NCBI GenBank assembly: GCA_943371535.1
Contig: CALRVE020000009.1
Span: 35,415-99,414 of the forward strand
From: UBA1930 sp943371535
Lineage (GTDB): Bacteria > Bacteroidota > Bacteroidia > Chitinophagales > Chitinophagaceae
Direction of reading: 5' to 3'
Length of the DNA: 64,000 nt
In this document: positions 16,283 through 24,824 of the stretch, in pieces
How positions within the stretch are numbered: the first letter of the stretch is position 1
Layout of the letters: every line of letters starts with the position of its first letter
Notes under the pieces: generated by a model
The model's database searches: none
The model's input: the letters and a program-made list of their open reading frames with translations, nothing else
What the model was told of the DNA's origin: nothing
Made by a program: the position numbers and the translations under genes

Positions 16283-18130
16283 ATGAATACAAAAGAAGAA
16301 CTACTACAAGACGTAGTAATCAAATTTGCAGGTGATAGTGGAGATGGAATGCAATTAACAGGACAACAATTTACCAACAACACTGCTCTTTTGGGAATTG
16401 ATCTTGCCACTTTCCCAGATTTCCCTGCCGAAATTCGTGCCCCAATTGGTACCCTACCGGGTGTAAGTGGTTTTCAATTACACTTCTCTTCAAACAAAGT
16501 ATATACACCAGGAGATATTGCTGATGTATTAGTTGCCATGAATGCTGCTGCATTGAAAGTAAACCTGAAAAGCATAAAACCGGGCGGAAAAATTATTGCC
16601 AATATTGATGGTTTTGATAGTAAAAATTTACGTTTAGCCAATTATCCTGATGGCGTAAATCCTTTAGAAGATGGCAGTTTAGATAGCTATGAATTGATAA
16701 AAATTGATGTTACCAAACTTACCAGAGAATCACTAAAAGACTTTACCGATTTAGGTACCAAAGAGAGAGACCGAGCAAAAAATATGTTTGTATTGGGCTA
16801 CATCTATTGGATGTACAATAGAACATTGGACAATACAATAGACTTTTTAAAAGAAAAATTTGGTAAAAAAGATACCATTTTACAAAGTAATATCAAGGTA
16901 TTACAAGCAGGTTACAACTATGGCGATACAACCGAAACTTTTACTACACGTTACAAAGTAGAAAAAGCTAAAATGCCTGCTGGTACTTACAGAAGTATTA
17001 TGGGTAACCAAGCATTAACCTATGGATTAATTGCTGCTGCTGAAAAAAGTGGTTTACCCATGTTTTTAGGCTCGTATCCAATTACACCTGCCAGTGATAT
17101 TTTACATGAATTAAGTAAGTACAAAAATTTTGGTATTAGAACTTTTCAAGCAGAAGACGAAATTGCAGCCATTACAAGTACCATTGGTGCTAGCTATGGT
17201 GGTCAATTAGGTATTACAACAACTTCTGGTCCGGGTATGGCATTAAAAGCTGAAGCAATGGGCTTGGCTGTAATGTTGGAAATTCCTTTGGTAATTATAA
17301 ATATACAACGTGGTGGGCCAAGTACAGGCTTACCAACTAAGACTGAACAAAGTGATTTAATGCAAGCTTATTATGGCAGAAATGGTGAGTGCCCAATGCC
17401 TATTGTTGCATCTAGCACACCAAGCGATTGTTTTGAAGCTGCATTTGAAGCCTGTAGAATTGCTTTACAACACATGACTCCAGTTGTTTTGTTGAGCGAT
17501 GGTTATATTGCCAATGGTGCCGAGCCTTGGAAATTTCCTAAAGCCGATGATTTACCCAACATTGAAGTGAAGTTTAAAACTGAACTAAGCGAAGGCGAAG
17601 AAAAATATTTACCGTATTTGCGTGATGAAAAATTGGCTCGTCCTTGGGCTGTTCCAGGCACACTAGGTTTAGAACATAGAATTGGTGGATTAGAAAAACA
17701 AAACATTACTGGTAATGTAAACTACGAACCTGAGAATCATCAGTTGATGGTGAACATACGTCAGGAGAAAGTAGATAAAATTGCTCAATATATTCCAGAA
17801 CAAAAATTAGATAGCGGACCAGAAAAAGGCAAAGTATTGGTTTTAGGCTGGGGTAGTACATATGGTGCCATTAAAAGTGCAGTATTAGAATTACAAGCCG
17901 AAGGTCATGCTGTAAGCCATGCACATATACGTTATATACGTCCTTTTCCTAAAAACTTAGGAGACATTATTAAGAACTTCGATAAAGTATTGATTCCTGA
18001 AATTAATAGCGGACAATTAATAAAAATTATTCGTGATGTTTATATGGTAGATGCTCAAGGTTACAATAAAGTAATGGGTGTGCCTATTTACAAAAGTGAA
18101 CTAGTTGATGTATTGAAGAAAATGTTGTAA
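16283..18130 (+). CDS. korA: 2-oxoglutarate/2-oxoacid:ferredoxin oxidoreductase, fused gamma-alpha subunit
   Basis: The 615 residues are normal for the fused KorA form. The gamma-type domain (about 1-190) begins VIKFAGDSGDGMQLTGQQF. The alpha-type pyrimidine-binding domain follows with GNQALTYGLIAAAEKSGLPMFLGSYPITPASDILHELS, EDEIAAITSTIGASYGG, TTTSGPGMALKAEAMG and GPSTGLPTKTEQSDL. It would pair with a TPP-binding beta subunit (KorB) to oxidise 2-oxoglutarate to succinyl-CoA with ferredoxin reduction. In most Bacteroidota korB follows immediately; here a terminator and an unrelated gene come next, so the partner must be elsewhere. Confidence 0.93.
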   Translation: MNTKEELLQDVVIKFAGDSGDGMQLTGQQFTNNTALLGIDLATFPDFPAEIRAPIGTLPGVSGFQLHFSSNKVYTPGDIADVLVAMNAAALKVNLKSIKPGGKIIANIDGFDSKNLRLANYPDGVNPLEDGSLDSYELIKIDVTKLTRESLKDFTDLGTKERDRAKNMFVLGYIYWMYNRTLDNTIDFLKEKFGKKDTILQSNIKVLQAGYNYGDTTETFTTRYKVEKAKMPAGTYRSIMGNQALTYGLIAAAEKSGLPMFLGSYPITPASDILHELSKYKNFGIRTFQAEDEIAAITSTIGASYGGQLGITTTSGPGMALKAEAMGLAVMLEIPLVIINIQRGGPSTGLPTKTEQSDLMQAYYGRNGECPMPIVASSTPSDCFEAAFEACRIALQHMTPVVLLSDGYIANGAEPWKFPKADDLPNIEVKFKTELSEGEEKYLPYLRDEKLARPWAVPGTLGLEHRIGGLEKQNITGNVNYEPENHQLMVNIRQEKVDKIAQYIPEQKLDSGPEKGKVLVLGWGSTYGAIKSAVLELQAEGHAVSHAHIRYIRPFPKNLGDIIKNFDKVLIPEINSGQLIKIIRDVYMVDAQGYNKVMGVPIYKSELVDVLKKML

Positions 18131-18148
18131 CAAAAATTTTATATTTTG

Positions 18149-18178
18149 AAAGCTCTGCAGTATTGCAGGGCTTTTTTT
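18149..18178 (+). terminator. Rho-independent terminator of korA
   Basis: AAAGCTCTGC-AGTATT-GCAGGGCTTT forms a ten-base-pair stem with one G-U pair and is followed by a T-run. It starts 18 bp after the korA stop codon. Confidence 0.85.
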
Positions 18179-18189
18179 ATTTTTATACT

Positions 18190-18516
18190 ATGGATATAGA
18201 ACAACTCAGAAACTACGCATTAAGCAAACCCAATACAGAAGAATCTTTTCCGTTTGGAGATGATACTTTGGTATTTAAAGTAAATGGAAAGATTTTTTTG
18301 TTAACTGGATTAGACAATCAGCCATTACAGTTTAACGTAAAATGCAATCCTGATAAAGCCATTGAGTTAAGAGAAGCATTTCCTGATGCAGTTTTACCCG
18401 GTTATCACATGAACAAAAAACACTGGAACACCATTGTTGTAAATGGACAACTCAGCAATCAACAATTAAAAGAAATGGTGGATGATTCTTATAATTTAGT
18501 GAAGGGGAAGAAATAA
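18190..18516 (+). CDS. MmcQ/YjbR-family protein
   Basis: The protein has 108 residues from ATG 18190 (MDIEQLRNYALSKPNTEESFPFGDDTLVFKV); an earlier in-frame ATG at 18163 lies within the korA terminator and is rejected. It has the YjbR/CyaY-like fold signature: an N-terminal helix, FPFGDDTLVFKVNGKIF, FNVKCNPDKAIELRE, GYHMNKKHWNTIVV and a C-terminal helix. The family is small, cytoplasmic and often annotated as DNA-binding on structural similarity; its true role is not settled. It is transcribed alone, downstream of the korA terminator. Confidence 0.85.
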   Translation: MDIEQLRNYALSKPNTEESFPFGDDTLVFKVNGKIFLLTGLDNQPLQFNVKCNPDKAIELREAFPDAVLPGYHMNKKHWNTIVVNGQLSNQQLKEMVDDSYNLVKGKK

Positions 18517-18670
18517 GTTCTTTGCGATAAAATTAACCACAAAGGTCACAAAGGTTTCGCAATGACAAGACAAAGCTTAAAACTTTAATCTGATGAATAA
18601 AGTACAAAGCGTTGAAGAGTGCGACGCCGAAAAAGCTTCATGCTTATTCTAAAGTTCGGTTCAAAAAAAA
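18517..18670. other. intergenic region with short repeat relic
   Basis: CACAAAGGT is repeated in tandem at about 18539-18556. The rest resembles degraded intergenic repeats. No gene or terminator hairpin was seen between the convergent YjbR-like and nth genes. Confidence 0.4.
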
Positions 18671-19321
18671 TTACTTACTCAACACTTCTTTTTTATAAAA
18701 TTTACATTCTCGGGTTAAGCCACATTCGTTACATTTTGGACTACGAGCTGTGCAAGTATAACGACCATGTAAAATAAGCCAATGATGGGCTTTATGCACT
18801 AGTTCGGATGGTATGTTTTTAATCAACTCTTTTTCTACCGCCAAAGGTGTTGTTGCAGTTGCAGGCACCAAACCCAAACGTTTACTTACACGGTTTACAT
18901 GTGTATCAACCGCCATATTGGGTTGTGCATCTATAACGCTGGTAATTACATTGGCTGTTTTTCGTCCAACTCCTGGTAATTGCACCAATTCATCAACCGT
19001 CATGGGTACTTCCCCATTAAATTTATCCAATAACATATTGGCCATGCCAATTAAATGTTTGGTTTTATTGTTGGGGTAAGAAATGCTTTTGATAAGAGGA
19101 AACAACTCATCGAAACTGGCTTTTGCCATTTCGTTGGGTGTAGGATACACGTTGAAGATTGCAGGTGTAGTAAGGTTTACACGTTTATCGGTACACTGAG
19201 CCGATAAAATTACTGCTACCAATAGTTGATAAGGATTATCATACAATAATTCTGTTTCGGCAACAGGTACATGTTCTTGAAAGTAGTCAATAACAAACCG
19301 GTATCTTTCTTTCTTTGTCAT
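18671..19321 (-). CDS. nth: endonuclease III
   Basis: The protein has 216 residues, standard for Nth. The helix-hairpin-helix LPGVGRKTANVI contains catalytic Lys121, and VDTHVNR contains catalytic Asp139. The 4Fe-4S cluster ligands are Cys190, Cys197, Cys200 and Cys206 in the exact C-x6-C-x2-C-x5-C spacing. The enzyme removes oxidised pyrimidines and nicks at abasic sites in base excision repair. It is followed on the same strand, at a distance, by no obvious operon partner; the 93-residue gene upstream on the same strand ends 69 bp before its start. Confidence 0.97.
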   Translation of the reverse strand: MTKKERYRFVIDYFQEHVPVAETELLYDNPYQLLVAVILSAQCTDKRVNLTTPAIFNVYPTPNEMAKASFDELFPLIKSISYPNNKTKHLIGMANMLLDKFNGEVPMTVDELVQLPGVGRKTANVITSVIDAQPNMAVDTHVNRVSKRLGLVPATATTPLAVEKELIKNIPSELVHKAHHWLILHGRYTCTARSPKCNECGLTRECKFYKKEVLSK

Positions 19322-19390
19322 AGTTTTTGTATAACGAAGAAATAAAGATACCGGTTCAAATTAATTTTTGCGGTTAACAACTAGTTTTTG

Positions 19391-19627
19391 CTAAGCAGTC
19401 GTAGCAATTTCGGTAGATTTTGCATAGTTTAAAATAGCATTTACACTGCTTGTTCTGGGCGATTTTAACTTTAAAGAATCTAATTGCTTTACAGTTCTTT
19501 TCAGCATTTTTAATTCTTCTTGTAATTCCCAGTCTTCCTGTAACGCTTCTTCAATAGCAAATCTTACCTCTCTAGAAGCCTCTCCATACAAATATTGCAT
19601 GAGAACCTCTTGCTTAAATTTTTCCAT
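19391..19627 (-). CDS. small conserved hypothetical protein, anti-sigma-like composition
   Basis: The protein has 78 residues from the in-frame ATG at 19627 (MEKFKQEVLMQYLYGE); an upstream ATG at 19672 would add 15 residues. It has no membrane segment or cysteines. The sequence is helical and acidic (AIEEALQEDWELQEELKMLKRTVKQLDSL) with a basic stretch KLKSPRTSSVNAILNYAK. The YLYGEAS...EEAL..D..L..EL pattern resembles the cytoplasmic N-terminus of Bacteroidota anti-sigma factors, but it lacks their membrane helix. Its function is unknown. It lies between nth and the DivIC-like gene on the same strand. Confidence 0.65.
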   Translation of the reverse strand: MEKFKQEVLMQYLYGEASREVRFAIEEALQEDWELQEELKMLKRTVKQLDSLKLKSPRTSSVNAILNYAKSTEIATTA

Positions 19628-19708
19628 AAAATCGATGTAGTGAGTGAAATAATCCAAATTCCGAAACAACACTATTAAAACGGCAAAGGAGCAATTATAT
19701 TGTTTATA

Positions 19709-20011
19709 TTATTTTTTTGTTGCCAAAGTATCTTCTATAATAAACACATCTTCTCCATCTTTTTTAAGCATATAACGCTCTCGAGCAAATTTTTCTATTG
19801 CAGCCGGATTACTCTGAAAATCAGTGAGTTCTTGCTTGGCTTTTTCAATTTCTTGTTGATAATACTGCTTTTTTTCTACCAAAGAATTCAGCTCTTTTCT
19901 TTTTTCTAAAGTTGAAAAAAAATCTTTTTGATCAAAAAAAAGCATCCACACAAAAAAGAAGCCTATGGCTAATAAGTATTTATTGGTAAGTAAAGGAGCA
20001 ATATTTTTCAT
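19709..20011 (-). CDS. FtsB/DivIC-family septum formation initiator
   Basis: The protein has 100 residues from ATG 20011 (MKNIAPLLTNKYLLAIGFFFVWMLFF); a start at 20020 adds three. One N-terminal transmembrane helix (about 11-28) is followed by a coiled coil (LEKRKELNSLVEKKQYYQQEIEKAK) and the family end motif (AIEKFARERYMLKKDGEDVFII). These small bitopic proteins belong to the FtsQLB/DivIB-FtsL-DivIC divisome complex and act in the periplasm. The enolase gene lies upstream on the same strand, a frequent arrangement, but about 260 bp of repeat DNA separates them. Confidence 0.9.
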   Translation of the reverse strand: MKNIAPLLTNKYLLAIGFFFVWMLFFDQKDFFSTLEKRKELNSLVEKKQYYQQEIEKAKQELTDFQSNPAAIEKFARERYMLKKDGEDVFIIEDTLATKK

Positions 20012-20024
20012 TGAATTCATTTTT

Positions 20025-20143
20025 GGCGTTCCCTGTTGGGTTGGGCTTTACGCTACAAGTCCTCACTTCAAGGCTTCATGCTTCAGCCTTTTGTTATGGG
20101 CTTTAGTCCTGAGCCTGTCGATGGACAATCCCTAACGCAAGTC
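20025..20143. repeat. interspersed non-coding repeat, GC-rich relative to surroundings
   Basis: The sequence begins GGCGTTCCCTGTTGGGTTGG, continues GGCTTTACGCTACAAGTCC, and later contains CCTGAGCCTGTCG (20109-20121). Both blocks resemble extragenic repeats I know from many Bacteroidota genomes. No frame is convincingly coding. It separates eno from the DivIC-like gene. Confidence 0.55.
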
Positions 20144-20227
20144 TTCAAATTTAAAAGTAAAGTAAAAACTAAAATTGGTTTTGGCAAATTGAATTCTATT
20201 AACAGTTGTTATTAAGCCTCATTAACT

Positions 20228-20256
20228 AAAAAAGCCCCACTTTATAGTGAGGCTTT
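20228..20256 (-). terminator. Rho-independent terminator of eno
   Basis: Read on the minus strand, AAAGCCTCACT-ATAA-AGTGGGGCTTT forms a strong stem followed by a T-run. It starts about 25 bp after the enolase stop codon. Confidence 0.85.
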
Positions 20257-20277
20257 GTACAAAACTATTTACAAGTA

Positions 20278-21564
20278 TTATTTACCAAATTTTAATCCTT
20301 GAGGAAAAGTTCCTGTACTGCCTAAAGCTTCTTCAATACGAATCAATTGATTGTATTTAGCAATTCTATCGGTACGAGAAGCACTTCCTGTTTTAATTTG
20401 ACCACAGTTTAATGCTACTGCTAAATCGGCAATTGTAGTATCTTCTGTTTCACCACTTCTATGACTCATAATAGTGTTATAACCTGCGTGTTGAGCCATT
20501 GTTACAGCATTAATAGTTTCGGTTAAAGACCCAATTTGATTTACTTTAACCAATAAGCCATTGGCAATATTTTTATCAATACCAGTTTTTAAACGAGTAA
20601 CGTTGGTTACAAATAAATCATCGCCTACTAATTGGCATTTGCTACCAATAGTATCCGTTAAATTTTTCCAACCAGCCCAATCGTCTTCTGCCATACCATC
20701 TTCAATAGATACAATTGGATATTTTTTCACCCAGCTTTCCCAGAATTTCACTAACTCATCGCTGCTTAAAATTTTGCCACTGCTTTTATGGAAAACATAT
20801 TTTTTCTTTTTTGCATCCCATAACTCACTGTTTGCAGCGTCCATTGCAATTACAATTTGACTACCTGTTTTGTAACCTGCTGCACTAATAGATTCTAACA
20901 CAGTTTCAATGGCTTCTTCATTGCTTTGAATGTTAGGTGCAAATCCACCTTCATCACCCACGTTAGTGCTGTATCCTTTTTTCTTTAATACTCCTTTTAA
21001 TGTGTGAAAAATTTCAGTACCCCAACGTAAACCTTCACTAAATGAAGGAGCACCCACCGGCATAATCATAAATTCTTGAAAATCTATTTTATTATCGGCA
21101 TGTGCACCACCATTTAAAATGTTCATCATTGGTACAGGCAATGTTCTTGCATTGGTACCACCAATATAACGATACAATGGTAAACCAGCTTCTTCTGCAG
21201 CAGCTTTAGCAACAGCTAAACTCACTGCTAATATTGCATTTGCACCCAATTTGCTTTTGTTAGGTGTGCCATCTAAATCAATCATTACTTGGTCAATAGC
21301 TGCTTGTTGTGCAACATCGTAACCAACTAATGCTTTAGCTATAGAATCGTTTACATTTTTTACTGCTTTTAATACGCCTTTACCTACATATTTTTTCTTA
21401 TCGTTATCACGTAATTCGGCTGCTTCATGTATGCCTGTGCTTGCACCACTTGGTACTGCTGCACGACCAAAATAACCATCATCGGTTAATACATCTACTT
21501 CTACTGTTGGGTTGCCACGACTATCTAATATTTGTCTTGCGTGGACTTCGATAATGTAACTCAT
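20278..21564 (-). CDS. eno: enolase
   Basis: The 428 residues are the normal length. The sequence contains ARQILDSRGNPTVEVDV, GRAAVPSGASTG with the mobile catalytic loop, and SLAVAKAAAE. Also present are the metal/catalytic region IVSIEDGMAEDDWAGW, LVGDDLFVTN, VNQIGSLTE with the catalytic lysine, and MSHRSGETEDTTIADLAV. It interconverts 2-phosphoglycerate and phosphoenolpyruvate in glycolysis and gluconeogenesis. It is probably transcribed alone; a CAATTTTG element in the upstream minus-strand sequence (near 21635-21645) resembles the Bacteroidota minus-7 box. Confidence 0.98.
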   Translation of the reverse strand: MSYIIEVHARQILDSRGNPTVEVDVLTDDGYFGRAAVPSGASTGIHEAAELRDNDKKKYVGKGVLKAVKNVNDSIAKALVGYDVAQQAAIDQVMIDLDGTPNKSKLGANAILAVSLAVAKAAAEEAGLPLYRYIGGTNARTLPVPMMNILNGGAHADNKIDFQEFMIMPVGAPSFSEGLRWGTEIFHTLKGVLKKKGYSTNVGDEGGFAPNIQSNEEAIETVLESISAAGYKTGSQIVIAMDAANSELWDAKKKKYVFHKSSGKILSSDELVKFWESWVKKYPIVSIEDGMAEDDWAGWKNLTDTIGSKCQLVGDDLFVTNVTRLKTGIDKNIANGLLVKVNQIGSLTETINAVTMAQHAGYNTIMSHRSGETEDTTIADLAVALNCGQIKTGSASRTDRIAKYNQLIRIEEALGSTGTFPQGLKFGK

Positions 21565-21683
21565 AGTTTGCTTGCTTTTTGTATTTAATAGTTTATAAAA
21601 TAAATGATTGCTAGCTTATTGTTTTGTGTGCAAAATTGCATTTTATCTGTTAATTAATGAATGTTATTCATCATGTTTTCATG

Positions 21684-22394
21684 TTAACTTACTGTTGCCG
21701 AAGTTAATGATCTGAAAACTTCCTCCAAACTTTGGCCTTTTTGCAAATTTTCTAATTTGTCATCAGCCACAATTTGTCCTTTGTTTATAACAATAATTCT
21801 ATCGCAAATAGCTTCTACTTCTTGTAAAATATGACTTGAAAAAATAACCGTTTTATCTTTTCCTTGCTCTTTAATTACATTTCTAATTTCTACAATTTGA
21901 TTGGGGTCTAAACCACTTGTGGGTTCATCTAAAATTAATACTTCTGGATTATGAATTAATGCTGCTGCCAACCCAACACGTTGCTTGTAACCTTTAGATA
22001 ATTGACCAATTTTTTTGTGTTGCTCAACTTGTAAGCCAGTAAGTTCAATAACATTGGAGATGCTAGATGCTGGATGTTGGATATTGTGAACGCCTGCAAT
22101 AAAAGCTAAATATTCTTTTACATACATGTCGTAATATAAAGCATTGCTTTCGGGTAAATAACCAATCTTCTTTTTTACAGCAATAGGGTTTGTTTGTACA
22201 TCAATTCCTGCAACTAAAGCATTGCCATTGGTAGCTTGCAAATAACCTGTAAGTATTTTCATGGTAGTGCTTTTGCCTGCACCATTAGGACCTAAAAAGC
22301 CAACTATTTCGCCTTTATTAATATTGAATGAAATATTATTGACTGCTTTTTGAGCACCGTACACTTTTGTTAATTGTTCAACTTGAATAGACAT
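21684..22394 (-). CDS. gldA: ABC transporter ATPase, GldA-like
   Basis: The protein has 236 residues. Walker A GPNGAGKST is at 35-43, signature LSKGYKQR at 132-139, Walker B LILDEP at 153-158 and the H-loop SSHILQEVEAICDR near 188. The wording of the conserved stretches (VYGAQKAVNNISFNINKGEIVGFL, LDPNQIVEIRNVIKEQGKDKTVI) is close to GldA, the ATPase of the Gld gliding-motility transporter. No gldF/gldG permease genes are adjacent, so the partner permease must be elsewhere. It is shorter than typical GldA (about 300 residues). Residues about 103-113 (HNIQHPASSIS) are encoded by four 7-bp repeats. The gldA identity is a good guess rather than proven. Confidence 0.78.
   Translation of the reverse strand: MSIQVEQLTKVYGAQKAVNNISFNINKGEIVGFLGPNGAGKSTTMKILTGYLQATNGNALVAGIDVQTNPIAVKKKIGYLPESNALYYDMYVKEYLAFIAGVHNIQHPASSISNVIELTGLQVEQHKKIGQLSKGYKQRVGLAAALIHNPEVLILDEPTSGLDPNQIVEIRNVIKEQGKDKTVIFSSHILQEVEAICDRIIVINKGQIVADDKLENLQKGQSLEEVFRSLTSATVS
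22058..22085. repeat. four-unit 7-bp repeat inside the gldA-like gene
   Basis: AGATGCT, AGATGCT, GGATGTT, GGATATT lie in register on the plus strand, antisense to the gene. They encode part of a loop between the Walker A and signature motifs. Confidence 0.75.
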
Positions 22395-22407
22395 GCAATA
22401 AAAATAA

Positions 22408-22695
22408 TTAAGTTGGAATAAACATGGGCAATAATGAAACCAATATAATTAAACCCAATACCGCATACATGCCTAAAGTAATTACATTACTTATACGCAT
22501 TAAGGTTTTTTTGGTATTTGTATCACTCATTTCTTGATCATCTTGGCCAAACCATTTAAATACGGCAAAAATTAATCCATTAAATCCTTCTAATTGTTTA
22601 TTAAAAGAAAATGATAGTAACACTTTTATTACAACTACTATGCATAGTAATAACCAAAAATATAAGTAATATGAAGCCAATAATTTAACTATCAT
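22408..22695 (-). CDS. small membrane protein, unknown function
   Basis: The protein has 95 residues. Two hydrophobic segments are visible: YLYFWLLLCIVVVIKVLLSF (about 10-29) and VITLGMYAVLGLIILVSLLP (about 72-91). The loop between them is polar and acidic (GQDDQEMSDTNTKKTLMR). It ends 14 bp upstream of the gldA-like gene on the same strand, so it is probably in the same transcript. It is too small to be a classical ABC permease. I do not recognise the family. Confidence 0.65.
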   Translation of the reverse strand: MIVKLLASYYLYFWLLLCIVVVIKVLLSFSFNKQLEGFNGLIFAVFKWFGQDDQEMSDTNTKKTLMRISNVITLGMYAVLGLIILVSLLPMFIPT

Positions 22696-22811
22696 AATTG
22701 CTGCAAAAATGCTTTGCTAAATTTCTATTAGTTTATAACATAGAAGGGGCAAAAGTAACTCAATTTTAAAGCAATTGGCTGCCAAAAATTACTTCAAGTG
22801 TAAAAACTTGT

Positions 22812-23042
22812 TTAATCATCTAACTTATACTCATCTTTTAAGGCATAATATCCAAATAATGCCATTCCAATTGCTATTGGAGTAAATATACTAATGATAA
22901 TAATCCAAGGCATAGGTTGGTTAATTTCTAACTTACCATCGGCTTGAATATTTTCTAGAGCTGTTTTTATTAATAATACTATTGCACCAATGGCAATTAT
23001 TATCCAAACCAATCCTAAATATTTTTTTATAGTGTTCATCAT
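22812..23042 (-). CDS. small membrane protein encoded with the MHS transporter
   Basis: The protein has 76 residues. Two transmembrane segments (YLGLVWIIIAIGAIVLLI and IIISIFTPIAIGMALFGYYAL) are separated by a short polar loop, and the tail KDEYKLDD is acidic. Its start is immediately after the transporter stop codon on the same strand, so translation is probably coupled. In Bacteroidota, a small two-helix protein of this kind often accompanies MHS-type transporters. It may be an accessory subunit, which is inferred from linkage only. Confidence 0.7.
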   Translation of the reverse strand: MMNTIKKYLGLVWIIIAIGAIVLLIKTALENIQADGKLEINQPMPWIIIISIFTPIAIGMALFGYYALKDEYKLDD

Positions 23043-24584
23043 TTAATTTTTAGGTGTTTCGTGAATGTATTGATTTTCGTTATCGCTCACATCTTCATCT
23101 TCTTTGTTGGTTAAATACAATAATCCAATTACAAAACAAACTGCTGCAACACCAATTGGATACCATAATCCATTTAAATAATCTTTACCCGATGATACCG
23201 TAATTAATGTTGCAATAAAAGGTACCAATCCTCCAAAAACTCCATTGCCAATATGATAAGGTAAGCTCATACTTGTGTAACGAATTTTTGTGGGGAATAA
23301 TTCTACTAAAAATGCTGCAATTGGGCCGTACACCATTGTAACAAAAAATACCAATGCAAATACCAATGCAATTAACTTCCATTGATAACTATCGTCTAGT
23401 ATTAAGCTTTTTTTACTTTCTAGTAAAAGAAGGTTATCGGGTTTTTTGGTTTCTTGTGTGTATCTATCAATTTGTGTTAATGAACTTCCGTCGGTGTAAC
23501 TTGCTGTTGTTGTTTTTATAATAATAGAATCATTGGCATTTTCTGAATTAATTTTCTTTTCAATATTAATAGCCGATTGAACTTCTACCTTTTGTGCAAC
23601 ATCACTCATATTAAACATAGCTGTAAAAATGGGTCTATAACAAACTACAGCTAATAACATTCCTGTTAGCATAATGGCTTTACGCCCAATTTTATCGCTT
23701 AACCAACCAAATACCACAAAAAAAGGAGTAGCCAATAACAATGCAATACCCAACCAAGTATTGGTTTGTGTGGGCTCTAATCCGCAGGTTTTTAATAAAA
23801 ATGTTTGAGCATAAAATTGTCCTGTATACCAAACTACACCTTGCCCCATAGTTGCACCAAATAATGCCAATAAAACCATCTTTAAATTAGTTTTATTGCC
23901 AAAACTTTCTTTCAACGGATTTACACTTGTTTTGCCTTCGCTTTTTAGTTTAGCAAACAGTGGACTCTCGTTCATTTTCATTCTTATTAAAATAGATACA
24001 AGCACCAATACAATGCTTAATAAAAATGGTAAACGCCAGCCCCAATCGTTAAAGGCTTCTTTGCTTAAATTTTTTTGAACGGTGATAATTACAATTAAAG
24101 AAACAAACAAACCCAATGTGGCTGTGGTTTGTATCCAACTAGTGTAGAAGCCTCGTTTATGTAATGGAGCATGTTCTGCAACATAAGTAGCAGCTCCACC
24201 ATACTCACCTCCTAGGGCTAAGCCTTGTAATAAACGTAGTAATAGAATTAAGTATGGAGCCAAATGAAAGTTTTCATACGATGGAATACAACCAATTAAA
24301 AAAGTAGAACCTCCCATGATAACAAGGGTAAGTAAAAATGTATGCTTTCGCCCAATAATATCGCCCAATCTTCCAAAAAATAAAGCTCCAAAAGGTCGTA
24401 CAATAAAACCTGCAGCAAAGGTTGCCAAGGTTGCTAAAAATGCAGCAGTAGGATTACCAGATGGAAAAAATTTTTCTGAGATAATGGTAGCCAAACTTCC
24501 AAAAATGTAGAAGTCGTACCACTCAATTAAAGTTCCTACCGATGAAGCTCCAATAACTTTCCAAATACCTTTTTCAGATGACAT
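23043..24584 (-). CDS. MHS-family (metabolite:H+ symporter) MFS transporter
   Basis: The protein has 513 residues from ATG 24584 (MSSEKGIWKVIGASSVGTLIEWYDFYIFG); upstream in-frame sequence is not conserved-looking. It has twelve predicted helices and the MHS signatures GTLIEWYDFYIFG, RPFGALFFGRLGDIIGRK, LLRLLQGLALGGEYGGAATYVAEH and FGWLSDKIGRK. An unusual hydrophilic segment of about 75 residues (from VEVQSAINIEKKINS to LLLESKKS) interrupts the C-terminal half. It likely imports a carboxylate or other small metabolite with protons. The divergent acs gene, 240 bp away, makes acetate or propionate a reasonable guess, but ProP, ShiA and citrate carriers belong to the same family. Confidence 0.88.
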   Translation of the reverse strand: MSSEKGIWKVIGASSVGTLIEWYDFYIFGSLATIISEKFFPSGNPTAAFLATLATFAAGFIVRPFGALFFGRLGDIIGRKHTFLLTLVIMGGSTFLIGCIPSYENFHLAPYLILLLRLLQGLALGGEYGGAATYVAEHAPLHKRGFYTSWIQTTATLGLFVSLIVIITVQKNLSKEAFNDWGWRLPFLLSIVLVLVSILIRMKMNESPLFAKLKSEGKTSVNPLKESFGNKTNLKMVLLALFGATMGQGVVWYTGQFYAQTFLLKTCGLEPTQTNTWLGIALLLATPFFVVFGWLSDKIGRKAIMLTGMLLAVVCYRPIFTAMFNMSDVAQKVEVQSAINIEKKINSENANDSIIIKTTTASYTDGSSLTQIDRYTQETKKPDNLLLLESKKSLILDDSYQWKLIALVFALVFFVTMVYGPIAAFLVELFPTKIRYTSMSLPYHIGNGVFGGLVPFIATLITVSSGKDYLNGLWYPIGVAAVCFVIGLLYLTNKEDEDVSDNENQYIHETPKN

Positions 24585-24824
24585 AAGCAATAATGTAATG
24601 AATGAATAATAATTGCACAGTAGGTAAACAATGAGGGCATGAACATACACGATAAAAATTAATTCACAAAAATTTACTTAACTCTAAGTTGAATAAATTG
24701 TACTAACAAAAGTTAGTATTTTATTTAAATTGAATGGCAACATTGTTTAAAAGTGTATTCATCAATTTTTACTCCTTTTAAAAAAGCAATGTCTTATTTT
24801 TAAAGCCTGAACAAATCGATTGCA

